The translations under genes and the position numbers were made by a program. Below are positions 19,851 to 29,000 of a DNA stretch of 64,000 bases, piece by piece; the first letter of the stretch is position 1; every line of letters starts with the position of its first letter. The notes under the pieces are model-generated. The model ran no database searches, was not told where the DNA came from, and saw only the letters and a program-made list of their open reading frames with translations. Source of the stretch: Polynucleobacter rarus (GTDB lineage: Bacteria > Pseudomonadota > Gammaproteobacteria > Burkholderiales > Burkholderiaceae); the NCBI RefSeq assembly GCF_003072505.1, contig NZ_NTGB01000001.1, positions 2,281,955-2,345,954 on the forward strand. Direction: 5' to 3'.

Positions 19851-20411
19851 CTAATGCTTTACTCCTTGATGTTTGAGCACTTTTAAAAAGGTTCTCATCA
19901 TAATTTCTATATCAAACCAGAAGGATTGTCTTTCTAAATACTCAAAATCAAATGCCACCTTTTGTGGAATCGGTAATTCGTCTCGCCCGTTAATTTGTGC
20001 CCAGCCAGTCAGACCCGGGGTTAGGATGTGAACTCCCTGTTGCGTTCTCAGCTCAATCAAGTCTTGTTGATTAAAAAGCGCAGGTCTTGGTCCGACAAAA
20101 CTCATATGACCCATGAGGATAGACCAAAGTTGTGGTAATTCATCTAAGCTGGTTTTACGCAACATTGGCCCGATGGGTGTAAGCCACTGCGCTGGATTGT
20201 CAAGGAGGTGGGTGGCAACAGTTGGAGTATTGATTCGCATGGTACGAAACTTTGGCATCCAGAAAAGTTGATTGTTTTTACCAACCCTTTGGGACCAATA
20301 GAAAATTGGACCGGTTGAGGTCATCGCTACTGCCATGGAAATGAGCAATAGAGGGAGCAAGAATATGACTAAGCAAATTAGCGCTACAGTGCAATCAAAA
20401 AGTCTTTTCAT
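19851..20411 (-). CDS. Undecaprenyl-phosphate phosphoglycosyl transferase (PglC/WbpL-like sugar transferase)
   Basis: Initiates glycan assembly by moving a sugar-1-phosphate from UDP-sugar to undecaprenyl phosphate at the inner membrane. It is the minimal monotopic type: one hydrophobic re-entrant helix (residues 8-30), QRVGKNNQLFWMPKFRTM, the catalytic TSLDELPQLWSILMG with the Asp-Glu pair, FVGPRPAL and LTPGLTGWAQINGRDEL. I choose ATG 20411; an in-frame TTG at 20429 would add six residues and neither has a clear Shine-Dalgarno. With the WbpM-like and WbpV-like neighbours, the first sugar is probably QuiNAc or FucNAc. Confidence 0.92.
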   Translation of the reverse strand: MKRLFDCTVALICLVIFLLPLLLISMAVAMTSTGPIFYWSQRVGKNNQLFWMPKFRTMRINTPTVATHLLDNPAQWLTPIGPMLRKTSLDELPQLWSILMGHMSFVGPRPALFNQQDLIELRTQQGVHILTPGLTGWAQINGRDELPIPQKVAFDFEYLERQSFWFDIEIMMRTFLKVLKHQGVKH

Positions 20412-20506
20412 GCACTTATTGTATTTCAAAGCAGTTTTTACTCGGATGAATTGTTATTGAATCGCAATGACTTTAGCCTTGATTCAATGATTTATTAACT
20501 ATTTTG

Positions 20507-21520
20507 TTAACTACTTTTTATAAAAGCATCAATGGTGTACCGCAGTTCCTCATCTACTGTATAAGGAGCCTGCCAAGACAAATCCTCTTGAATCGATCGA
20601 CTATCCACGGTTAAATCACCCAATAAGCGATCCGCTAAAGCTTTTTTACCCATTAAAACAAAGCTTAACTTTAGTAAAGAGGTTGGTGCAAAAAATAGAT
20701 GAATAGGCTTTGCTTGATTAGCAGCGGCCAAAGCCTTGGCAATTTTTTGCATTAATTCGGGGGTGGAAATGGGTACTCCATCGGAGGGTAAATACATCAT
20801 TCCGGTTGCATTTGAATGATTGATACAACAAGTGATGCAGTCCACAAGATTGCGCAGTCCCATCATACATCTTACGTTTTTGACTCCTTTAAATGGGATT
20901 GGAATCCGTTTAAGAGAACAAAGCTGCACTAGCTGAATTAATTTTCTGAAATTGGCTTTAACGCCTGGTCCATAAATGAGTGGCAATCTGAGGATTACGA
21001 GCTCCATACCCGTCTGTTTAGAAATTTCGGTTAATTTTTGTTCGGCATCTAGTTTGGACTTGCCGTACTCATCTTGTGGCTGACAAATGGTGATGGATTT
21101 AAAATGACCTCGTTCACCGATTGCTTTAATGGAACTTAAAAAAATAAATCTTTTAACACCCGTCTGAGCTGCTTGTTTTGCGAGTTGCTCCGTACCTAAA
21201 TGATTGACAATGTCATAATCTTTTGAGCCTTGCATTTGGTGCACACAGGCAGCGGTGTGGATCACTACATCCACGTTCTTCAAAGCTGTCGACCAATCGG
21301 TTCTCTGGTTAATCTCTCCGACGACTATGTGCTTTAGATGATTTTTATCTTTTAATTCTGCTTCATCTGAAACTAAAGTAGATGTCCTTAATGCTCCAAA
21401 AACTTCAAATCCTTGAGTGGGTAAATAGTTCATCAGAGCTGACCCAATCATTCCATTACTACCTGTAATTAAAACCCTCTTGATTGATTGGTTAGATTGT
21501 TCATTGCCTACGTCATTCAT
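20507..21520 (-). CDS. NAD-dependent epimerase/reductase (WbpV-like)
   Basis: Extended SDR enzyme of 337 residues with VLITGSNGMIGSALMNYL, HTAACVHQM, FIFLSSIKAIGE and DEYGKSKLDAEQKL (catalytic Ser and Tyr-x-x-x-Lys). This subgroup (WbpV, WbiG and similar) reduces UDP-4-keto-6-deoxy-GlcNAc to UDP-QuiNAc or UDP-FucNAc and regularly sits between WbpL-like and VanZ-like genes, as here. Its direct partner is the membrane dehydratase two genes downstream. The exact product is not predictable from motifs alone. Confidence 0.82.
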   Translation of the reverse strand: MNDVGNEQSNQSIKRVLITGSNGMIGSALMNYLPTQGFEVFGALRTSTLVSDEAELKDKNHLKHIVVGEINQRTDWSTALKNVDVVIHTAACVHQMQGSKDYDIVNHLGTEQLAKQAAQTGVKRFIFLSSIKAIGERGHFKSITICQPQDEYGKSKLDAEQKLTEISKQTGMELVILRLPLIYGPGVKANFRKLIQLVQLCSLKRIPIPFKGVKNVRCMMGLRNLVDCITCCINHSNATGMMYLPSDGVPISTPELMQKIAKALAAANQAKPIHLFFAPTSLLKLSFVLMGKKALADRLLGDLTVDSRSIQEDLSWQAPYTVDEELRYTIDAFIKSS

Positions 21521-21606
21521 GAAGATTTTCCAAAGTGTAATTTATTTGGTTATTGCTGGATACAAGTAAGAATCTAGTAGGTAAAATTTAAGATTGAATT
21601 TTCTAT

Positions 21607-22023
21607 TCAATCATCTTCATAAGAAGGATCATCGGCTCTTTCAAAAAAGAATACATCGAAGATTGACATTACTATAACAAAAGTAACAGTTCCCAGACAG
21701 TCCATCAAAAAATAATCTGCGGTACTCATTTCAAAACCTATTAAATCGTTCGAAAATATATTCCTAACTAACTCATGAAAAAGGCTCAAGACAATTGCAA
21801 TAAATAAAGTAAGGCCGATCCTTACTAATCTATCTAAACTCAAGCCTAGATAGATAAAAATAGTGAGTATGCCGTAGGAAAAAAAGTGAATCAAACTTGA
21901 ATTTAATATCGCCTCATCACCCAATCTTGGGTTATCGTGAGATAAAAAAAGAAGAATCACAATAAAAATACAGCCCGCAAGGATTGAGTAATGATGCGGT
22001 TTAAGAATAGTTTGTGTCATCAA
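21607..22023 (-). CDS. VanZ-like membrane protein
   Basis: A 138-residue protein with four hydrophobic segments. The pattern of a short acidic stretch before helix 2 (DNPRLGDEAILNSSLIHFFSYG) and a helix-3 acidic turn (ALFHELVRNIF-like) fits VanZ/phosphotransbutyrylase-like small membrane proteins often found at the head of O-antigen clusters. Function is unknown in these loci. It is the first gene of the minus-strand O-unit cluster; upstream is AT-rich DNA and then the IS element, so its promoter lies within 22024-22267. Confidence 0.7.
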   Translation of the reverse strand: MMTQTILKPHHYSILAGCIFIVILLFLSHDNPRLGDEAILNSSLIHFFSYGILTIFIYLGLSLDRLVRIGLTLFIAIVLSLFHELVRNIFSNDLIGFEMSTADYFLMDCLGTVTFVIVMSIFDVFFFERADDPSYEDD

Positions 22024-22131
22024 TTTACCAAACTAAAAGATCATTCGGCGCCAGAAAACATATGGCGAACTTATTTCAAGGAAAACGGATTCTTTTAAAT
22101 TCAGATGAATAAATTTTGAAATAAATTTTTA

Positions 22132-22146
22132 GTAGTATTATACTAC
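22132..22146. promoter_or_regulatory. 15-nt perfect palindrome upstream of VanZ-like gene
   Basis: GTAGTAT-T-ATACTAC, two 7-nt arms around one base, lies about 110 nt upstream of the first gene of the minus-strand cluster in AT-rich DNA. It could be an operator in the cluster's promoter region; in such AT-rich sequence a chance palindrome is also possible. Confidence 0.3.
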
Positions 22147-22326
22147 CAATAATTATTTATATCTACCATGTAAAAAAATAGGTCTTTATGTATTAAGATT
22201 AATAAATACATATTAATTGATTATTACAAATTTATTATTGACATTACTTCAACTTTTGCTGTAAGTGTGAAGTGGACCCGGTTTTCTGTACAGTAGTTTA
22301 AGCTATGCTCTATCTAAAGGAAAGAT

Positions 22327-22626
22327 ATGAGCGAAAGAAAAAAACGGGTTAGCCATACGTCTGATTTCAAAGCGAAAGTTGGGCTTGAGGCGATACGGTC
22401 TGATAAGACAATTAATGAGATTGCGCAGCTGTATGAGGTACATCCAGTCCAAGTTGCACAATGGAAAAAAGCCATCTTAGATCAGTGTAAAGTCATCTTT
22501 GAGGGTAAGCGTGGTCCAAAGCCTATCTCTGAGCACAGTGAGCCTGATCAGCTCTATAGCCAAATTGGCAAATTAAAGGTAGAACTGGATTGGCTTAAAA
22601 AAAAGTCCGGGATCAGCCTACCTTGA
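22327..22626 (+). CDS. IS3-family transposase OrfA
   Basis: A 99-residue helix-turn-helix DNA-binding protein: HTSDFKAKVGLEAIRSDKTI and AQLYEVHPVQVAQWKK form the HTH_Tnp-1 domain, followed by a leucine-zipper-like helix. ATG follows an AAAGGAAAG ribosome site. Near its 3' end is A8G (22597-22605), giving the slippery heptamer A-AAA-AAG at 22599-22605. A -1 shift there joins OrfA in frame to OrfB, as known for IS3 elements. Confidence 0.93.
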   Translation: MSERKKRVSHTSDFKAKVGLEAIRSDKTINEIAQLYEVHPVQVAQWKKAILDQCKVIFEGKRGPKPISEHSEPDQLYSQIGKLKVELDWLKKKSGISLP

Positions 22627-23549
22627 TCCGTATGTCATGGATTGGCAAAGTTCAAGGGGTCTCAGTGAGTCGCCAATGTGCCTTAGTTAGCGTTGCCCGA
22701 TCCAGTTTCCATGCTCAGCAAGTTCCAGCCTTGGGGGGTGAAGATGATCTGCGGATCAGTCAGCTGATTGATGAGCAGTACACTAGCCGACCATTTTTTG
22801 GTAGTCGACGGATGAAGACTTTTTTGAGGCGGCGTGGCGAGTCAATTGGGCGTAAAAGAGTACAACGATTGATGCGTTTGATGGGACTTGCTGGTATGTC
22901 CCCAGGACCAAATACGAGCAAACCACAGCCCGGTCATCGAATCTATCCCTATTTACTGCGAGGAGTCTTGGTGATCAGACCGAATCAAGTCTGGAGTACC
23001 GATATCACCTATATTCGATTGACTCAAGGATTTGTCTATTTGGTGGCAGTTATTGATTGGTACTCACGGCAGGTCCTCAGTTGGCGAATTAGCAATACGA
23101 TGGAGGCCAGTTTTTGTATCGCCTGCTTAGAGGATGCTCTCATCCGGCATGGCAAACCAGAAGTCTTCAATAGTGATCAAGGGGCTCAATTTACCAGCGA
23201 TGCTTTTACTTCTGTCCTCAAGCGGGAAGAAATTAGTATTAGTATGGACGGAAGAGGCCGAGTCTTTGACAATATTTTTGTCGAACGACTTTGGCGAAGT
23301 GTGAAATATGAGGACATTTATTTGCAAAGCTACTCGAATACGAAAGAGTTAAAGCTTGGATTAAAAAGATATTTTGATTTTTATAATGAAGAACGACCTC
23401 ACCAAGCATTATCCGATAGGACTCCTCAAGAAGTTTATGAATCAGGTCAAGGTGGGGGTGCTTTGATTCTTCAGAAATATCCTGTAGGATTGAAACAAGA
23501 AGTGGATTACGGGGCAACGCTGCACAGTTGCAATGCAGTAAAAGTATAG
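22623..23549 (+). CDS. IS3-family transposase OrfB (DDE integrase domain)
   Basis: A 308-residue catalytic subunit. HTH_21-like PFFGSRRMKTFLRRRGE lies near residue 60, then the rve domain with the DDE residues in WSTDITYIRL, VFNSDQGAQFTSD and FVERLWRSVKYEDIY. A TTG start at 22623 overlaps the OrfA stop, but the real product is more likely the OrfAB fusion made by -1 frameshifting at 22599-22605; the -1 frame is open from 22599 onwards. No inactivating change seen. Confidence 0.93.
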   Translation: MIRMSWIGKVQGVSVSRQCALVSVARSSFHAQQVPALGGEDDLRISQLIDEQYTSRPFFGSRRMKTFLRRRGESIGRKRVQRLMRLMGLAGMSPGPNTSKPQPGHRIYPYLLRGVLVIRPNQVWSTDITYIRLTQGFVYLVAVIDWYSRQVLSWRISNTMEASFCIACLEDALIRHGKPEVFNSDQGAQFTSDAFTSVLKREEISISMDGRGRVFDNIFVERLWRSVKYEDIYLQSYSNTKELKLGLKRYFDFYNEERPHQALSDRTPQEVYESGQGGGALILQKYPVGLKQEVDYGATLHSCNAVKV

Positions 23550-23677
23550 CTTAAACCCAGTTAAAAACTGTCCAGCCTATCGGGTCCACTCTAGTGTTCT
23601 TTTTAATTTTTATTATTATCTTATGATTTAACTTTGATCCAGATCCTAAATTACATTTAATCTAAAGAAACACATTA

Positions 23678-24523
23678 ATGACAGACAACTTGAAAAATGA
23701 AAATGTTGATATAAATGTTGTCGAAGATTTTGGTAGGGAATGGCAAACCTTTAATCAAAAAGATATTCATCATGATGATTTATTGGCAGCGTTTAATCAA
23801 TACTTTCATCTTTTTCCTTTACATCAACTGAATACAGAATCGATTGGTTTTGATATGGGTTGTGGCAGTGGTAGATGGTCTAAGTTTATTGCCCCTAAAG
23901 TCAAGCAACTGAACTGTATCGACCCTAGTCCCTTGGCGCTTGAGCAAGCAAAAAATAATTTAAAAAACTTCTCCAACTGCGTGTTTGAATGTAATTCAGT
24001 TTCTGAGACCCAACTCAAAGACAACTCCCAAGACTTTGGATATTGTTTAGGCGTATTACATCACATACCCCGAACTGAAGAAGGTCTAAAGTCTTGTGCC
24101 TCTAAATTAAAGAATGGTGCCCCTTTTTTACTTTATCTCTATTACCGTTTTGACAATAAACCAGCGTGGTTTAAGTTGATTTGGAATTTATCAGATATTG
24201 TGCGTAAATTCGTGTCCATTCTCCCTTTTAAAATTAAATTATTTGTTTCCCAACTCATCGCATTTTTTGTTTATTACCCCTTCTCAAGATTATCTTTAGT
24301 CTTTGAACAACTCGGCTTTAATGTTTCAAACATCCCCTTATCTGACTACAGAAATAAACCCTTTTATTTTTTAAGAACTGATGCGCTAGATCGATTTGGT
24401 ACAAAACTAGAACAACGCTTTACTAAGGTTGAAATTCAGCAAATGATGGAAAACGCAGGTTTTGTAGACATTACTTTTAGTGATAAAACTCCCTATTGGG
24501 TAGTTCTTGGGAGAAAGTCTTAA
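23678..24523 (+). CDS. Class I SAM-dependent methyltransferase
   Basis: A 281-residue methyltransferase. IGFDMGCGSGRWSKFIAP is SAM motif I, LNCIDPSPLALEQAKNNL the acidic loop, and LGVLHHIPRTEEGL motif IV of the Methyltransf_11 group. A hydrophobic stretch (residues 175-215) follows, which is common in family members acting on lipids or lipid-linked sugars. It is the first gene on the plus strand right of the IS element and separated by 240 nt from the yjbE-like gene. Substrate unknown; a glycan role is inferred only from position. Confidence 0.78.
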   Translation: MTDNLKNENVDINVVEDFGREWQTFNQKDIHHDDLLAAFNQYFHLFPLHQLNTESIGFDMGCGSGRWSKFIAPKVKQLNCIDPSPLALEQAKNNLKNFSNCVFECNSVSETQLKDNSQDFGYCLGVLHHIPRTEEGLKSCASKLKNGAPFLLYLYYRFDNKPAWFKLIWNLSDIVRKFVSILPFKIKLFVSQLIAFFVYYPFSRLSLVFEQLGFNVSNIPLSDYRNKPFYFLRTDALDRFGTKLEQRFTKVEIQQMMENAGFVDITFSDKTPYWVVLGRKS

Positions 24524-24783
24524 TCAAGCTTATGACTAAGGCCGCGACCTGTAGAGATCAATACCAAGACCTAATCGAGCCCATTTAAGCTCAACCTAGC
24601 CGCATGAATATCTTCTAGGTTTAATAGCCTTGTTTATTAGTTTTTTGTTAGCTGATGTTTTTTTAAAAGCAATATCAAATGTTACGCATAAAACAAGGAA
24701 ATAAGGTTAGAAATAAGAGCAATACTTTGCTAGAATGAATTTAATTAAAAATTGTTTAATAATTGCTTAAAAAAGGAATAAAA

Positions 24784-25116
24784 ATGAAGAAAATCGTTAC
24801 TGCTTTAATATTTTGTGCTTTTAGTTCTTATTCATTTGCTCAGTTAGAAGGGGCAGCAGCGGCTGGATCTGCAGGTGCAGGTGGTGGAGCGGCAGGTGCA
24901 GGTGCAGCAGCAGGAGGTGCTGCTGGTGCCGCTGGAGCTGGTGCCGCAGGCGCAGCGGCAGGTGCTGGTGCGGCGGCAGGTGGATTTGCAGCCGCTGCTG
25001 GTGCATTGGGAGTTTCTACTGCGGCTTTAGCCGTTGGTGCAACGGTTGCTGTAGCTGGAGCGGCGGCCGCAGCTGCTTCTGCAAACAATAACAACAATAC
25101 TACTGGTACTAAATAA
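24784..25116 (+). CDS. Exported Ala/Gly-rich small protein (YjbE/GfcA-like)
   Basis: A 110-residue secreted protein. ATG 24784 is chosen because AAAAGGA lies just upstream; an earlier TTG would put that site inside the gene. MKKIVTALIFCAFSSYSFA is a clear signal peptide with cleavage after Ala19. The mature part is almost only Ala and Gly in GAAGAGAA-like repeats, then a hydrophobic Ala/Val segment and an Asn/Thr tail. It is followed by a terminator and then yjbF- and yjbGH-like genes, which is the place of YjbE/GfcA in the E. coli yjbEFGH and gfcABCD operons; those are also small exported Ala/Gly/Thr-rich proteins. Homology is suggested by position and composition, not by alignment. Confidence 0.72.
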   Translation: MKKIVTALIFCAFSSYSFAQLEGAAAAGSAGAGGGAAGAGAAAGGAAGAAGAGAAGAAAGAGAAAGGFAAAAGALGVSTAALAVGATVAVAGAAAAAASANNNNNTTGTK

Positions 25117-25136
25117 TTTTTTCTAAATGATAGAGA

Positions 25137-25161
25137 AACGCTCCTATTCGGAGCGTTTTTT
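25137..25161 (+). terminator. Intrinsic terminator after yjbE-like gene
   Basis: AACGCTCC, loop TATTC, GGAGCGTT, then six T. Eight base pairs with a GC-rich core and a U-tract. It lies 20 nt after the small gene and about 100 nt before yjbF, so most transcripts should end here and the small protein would be made in excess over YjbF and YjbGH unless a second promoter is used. Confidence 0.9.
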
Positions 25162-25264
25162 GCACTTTTCGATTTTCTTTAATAAAAAATATCAGCTTCA
25201 TATTGGTTGGCTTAACGTTAAGTAATAAGTTAAGTTAATACTCAATATGTCTTCGAATAAATAG

Positions 25265-26095
25265 ATGAATGAATCCCCTTTCCAACGTTATTTTTTAAAG
25301 CAAATTGATTTTCTTGTTCTTATTGGTTTCGCCACATTCTTTTTAGGGTTTCTGCAAGGCTGCTCTTCACAATCCGATGCAGCTTGGAAAACGATGCAAT
25401 TGGGGTTTAGGAATGAGGCAGCTCAAATTGAAAAAGCGCCTTTAAAAAATAATTTGACTTACTTTCGGGCAAATATAAATGGCTTTGACGTACTATTGGT
25501 GAAAGGTTACGTGGATTCTAATCCTAACGGCCCCATAGATGTTTGGTACAGTAGCGATCGATCTGTTCTGCGTATTCAACAGGGGCGATATTTAGGAAGT
25601 ATTGGATTTGATCAAAACTGGTATGAGGTTTCTCGTAGCAATGCCCCAAGTTTTGACTTCCTTTTAAATACTGAAATGAGCTCTTCCTCTAAAACATCTA
25701 CTTCTGCGATCAGAAACACTAAGAAATACTTTTCTTCACAATCCTATGTTGTAATGCCTAGTTATCAAGTAATGCGTGAGGAGCGTATTTCTTCAGTTGT
25801 ATTCGCCTTTAATCCCCCCTCTAACCTAAGCCTTACGGCACCTTTAACTTCAGTCTTAGCAACTCCGTCAATCCCTGAAACGATCCCTAGCTCTTTTAAA
25901 AAATATCTGCTGAATAAAGAATTGATTTGGGTATCAGAGACACCGCAACCGAATGATATTTTTAAGAAAAAAGGTGCTAGTTTTGCTTGGTATGGTTTTG
26001 TAAAAAGTAACGCTGGCTTTACGCAAGTAATCGGGCAACAGTGTTTATCTAAAGAGTTTTGTATCACTTGGACGCCTTGGCCGGTTCAACCATGA
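25265..26095 (+). CDS. yjbF: YjbF/GfcB family capsule lipoprotein
   Basis: A 276-residue outer-membrane-type lipoprotein. The N-terminus has a hydrophobic run and lipobox FLQGCSS with Cys33 as the likely lipidated residue, a rather late position. After it come AAWKTMQLGF and VWYSSDRSVLRIQQGRYLGSIG, matching the YjbF/GfcB pattern of a lipoprotein needed for group 4 capsule or Yjb exopolysaccharide. Its TGA overlaps the next gene's ATG (ATGA at 26092-26095), so the two are coupled. Exact biochemical role is unknown in the family. Confidence 0.85.
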   Translation: MNESPFQRYFLKQIDFLVLIGFATFFLGFLQGCSSQSDAAWKTMQLGFRNEAAQIEKAPLKNNLTYFRANINGFDVLLVKGYVDSNPNGPIDVWYSSDRSVLRIQQGRYLGSIGFDQNWYEVSRSNAPSFDFLLNTEMSSSSKTSTSAIRNTKKYFSSQSYVVMPSYQVMREERISSVVFAFNPPSNLSLTAPLTSVLATPSIPETIPSSFKKYLLNKELIWVSETPQPNDIFKKKGASFAWYGFVKSNAGFTQVIGQQCLSKEFCITWTPWPVQP

Positions 26096-29000
26096 AATCT
26101 CGTCTACACAACTCTTCCCAGAAAGTCCTTTCAGAAAAGGATTTCTCATTAAAAGCTATTTCTGTTAAAACTTTCTTAGTAAAAGCTAACTTAATAAATA
26201 GCTACCCTACGAAATCTGGCTTGATTGATTCCAAGTCTGTTGTTTGGGTATCGTTCTGCTCTGTTTTTTGTATTTCTCTATCCATGCTACCCACCTCTGG
26301 ATTTGCCCAAGAGAAGACTAGCGATTTAACTCTCAAGAGCGCTCAACGCTTAAGTACCGTTATTGGCTCTGAAAATGCGACGGCTCTACCTCAAAATCTT
26401 CCAAATCCTAATACAGCTTCTCAAAATACTACCAATCAAGTGGTTAGCCTACAAGGGATGATGTGGAATACTCCCAGTGAAATTGCTGCCCAACAAAAAC
26501 AAAAAGATCATTTACTCCGTTATTTATCAAGTTTACAAAAGTCTTCTTCTAAAGAATTGAATAGCTCATCTCAAGCGAATAATCCATCTAGTCTTAGTTC
26601 TGTGAAAACCTCGGCTATCGATACTTTAAGTGGCTTGATTCAAAGCCTACCAGTTACTGGCAGAGTTTTATTACCCGCTACAGATCCGCGTTGGTTAGAG
26701 ACGCATCCTCAGTTAGATCCGATTATCAGCTCGCAAGATAGCTTAAAGAATCCTGAGAGAAAAAATACCGTAACTCTGATACAAGGAGACGGTCGGGTTT
26801 GTGTGATTCCTTTTAAACGTAGTGTGTATGCCAAGCACTATGCAAAGCTTTGCGCCAATACGAATTCTATTTCTGATTGGGCGTGGGTGATTCAGGCAGA
26901 TGGAGTCATTCAAAAAGTAAGTCTTTCTACTTGGAACGCAGGTACCCAAAACTATCCTGCAGCTGGCAGTTGGATTTGGGTGCCTAAATCTCCTAAAGGG
27001 ATTGATCAAATTACCCAGCAACTGCCCTGGAACACCTATGGATCAGAGAAGGGGTATTTTTCAGAAGCATTTTCTGAAGAGTTTGCGGTGTTTTTAGCTA
27101 CTCAAGGACCTTCAGATCAAGTAGCTCTGTCTGAATTTCTTAAGGCTGACCGTACCTTTGTTGAAGATATCGTATTTGACCTTAAGCTAGATCAAAGTGA
27201 GAAATATCAGCCAAAAGATTCTGCATTGATTGCCAGCGATTGGGGAAGTATTGGCTTATTACAAACTCCTACATCTCGGATGATGCCTGCTGGTAGTGCT
27301 TTGTTTAGTTATTCTCACATTACGCCGTATTCTCATTACAACTTTGTCTTACAACCCTTACCTTGGTTAGAAACTTCTTTCCGTTATTCCTCAGATACAA
27401 ATAATGCCTATGGTTCCTATGAGTTATCTGGTAATCAGTCCTACGTTGATAAAAGTATTGATCTGAAAATTCGTCTTTTACAAGAAACCGCAACTTTTCC
27501 TGATGTTGCTGTTGGGTTGCGTGATTTAACCGGAACGGGTTTATTCTCAGGTGAATATGTGGTCGCGAATAAGCGCTTTGGTGATTTTGATTTTAGTGCT
27601 GGCCTTGCTTGGGGTTATTTGGGTAATCGGGGGAATGTTAAGAATCCATTTTCCCTCTTTGGCTCAAGCTTTAGTTCACGCCCTACCGCAGATGTTGGAT
27701 CGGGAGGAAACTTCTCCTTTGGCACCTATTTTCATGGGCAAACGGCTTTATTTGGCGGGGTTCAGTATCAAACCTCCATCCCTAATCTGAGTTTAAAACT
27801 AGAGCTGGATGGGAATAATTATCAGACTGAGCCTTTTTCAACGACGCTTGAACAACGCAGTCCGATTAACTTTGGGGCAGTCTATCGTTGGAATAATGCC
27901 AATTTAACGGTTGGGGTAGAGCGTGGTAATACAGCGATGATTTCTATATCGGTTTTCGATAACTTATCTAAACTTTCTGTGCCGAAGTTAATGGAAGCAC
28001 CAGCAATTCCTATTTCTTATAAGTCTATTAGTCCACCAACGAATGAGAGGATCAATGTTCCGAGTATTGATCCTTGGCAACCCTCAGCTAATTCTGCTAA
28101 TGATGGTTTGGTGATGAATAGCCTAGCTAATCAACGTTTAATTAAAGTAGATCAATCAAAGATAGATCAAAATGCGGCCAATCTTAATCAGCCTTCTGAA
28201 ATTAGCGCTTTGCAGAATAATGGCAAAGAGGTAAGAAGTCTCTCAACTTTGAGTAGCACTCTTATAAAAACTGAAGAGTCCCCTTCTATTTTGACGAATG
28301 GGTCAAATGTCACTTTGGTTAATAAGAAGTTAGATATTGTAAAAACATCGAATGATATTCGTGAACAAAGTGGTTGGCATTTAGTGCGTATTGAGCAGAA
28401 GAATAAACGTTGGATGGTAACGCTAGATGAAGTAACTGGGGTTCATCTTAAAGAAAGAATCAATCGGGTGATTGCAGTTTTACATCGAGATGCACCGCAA
28501 GATGTGACTCAATTTGTGATTCAGTATCAACAACGACAATTACCTTTAATTAAGCAATCATACAATCGTCAAGCTTGGATGATGAAGAACATTTCTTTAT
28601 TAGGGCCAACGAAGACAGTACTAGCTGAGGGGCTTGTATCGGAATATCCTTCCGAAACTCTCTTGTCTTCTTCTGCTGGTTCATCCTTTGTTAATTCTAC
28701 TTTGGGTACTTCTAATTTGGTTAATCCGACTTCAACTACCCAGGCAGTAGTTGCGCCTTCTTCCACCAATTCCACTAGCATTGCCGACACAAATACTGGT
28801 GATGATTATTTAATAAATGGTCCTAAAGCTCAACGATTAACTGGTGGTTTTGATGTTGGTTACCAGCAGACGATTGGTGGGCCTAATGGTTATTTATTTG
28901 CTTTAAGTGCTTTAGGTACTGCTGAATTACTTTTATGGGATGGGGCCTGGATTAAAGGTATTACAAGTCTGCGTGTATTAGATAACTACGATAAATTTAC

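Larger units (their letters stand above)
22268..23593 (+). mobile_element. IS3-family insertion sequence, complete
   Basis: About 1.33 kb element with two overlapping transposase frames and terminal inverted repeats: left TGAAGTGGACCCG (22268-22280) and right 23581-23593, matching at 11 of 13 positions. A second conserved stretch, GTTTAAGCTAT, occurs inside both ends. Short direct repeats flank it: AGTGT occurs at 22264-22268 and again at 23593-23597, consistent with a 3-5 bp target duplication depending on the exact end. Both reading frames are intact, so it may be active. It lies in the gap between divergent units and breaks no recognisable gene. Confidence 0.9.

Noticed and set aside
24821-25097. 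Pro/Ala and Leu/His-rich open frames on the minus strand
   Set aside because: They are the complement of the Ala/Gly repeat gene; the plus-strand frame has a signal peptide, ribosome site and terminator.
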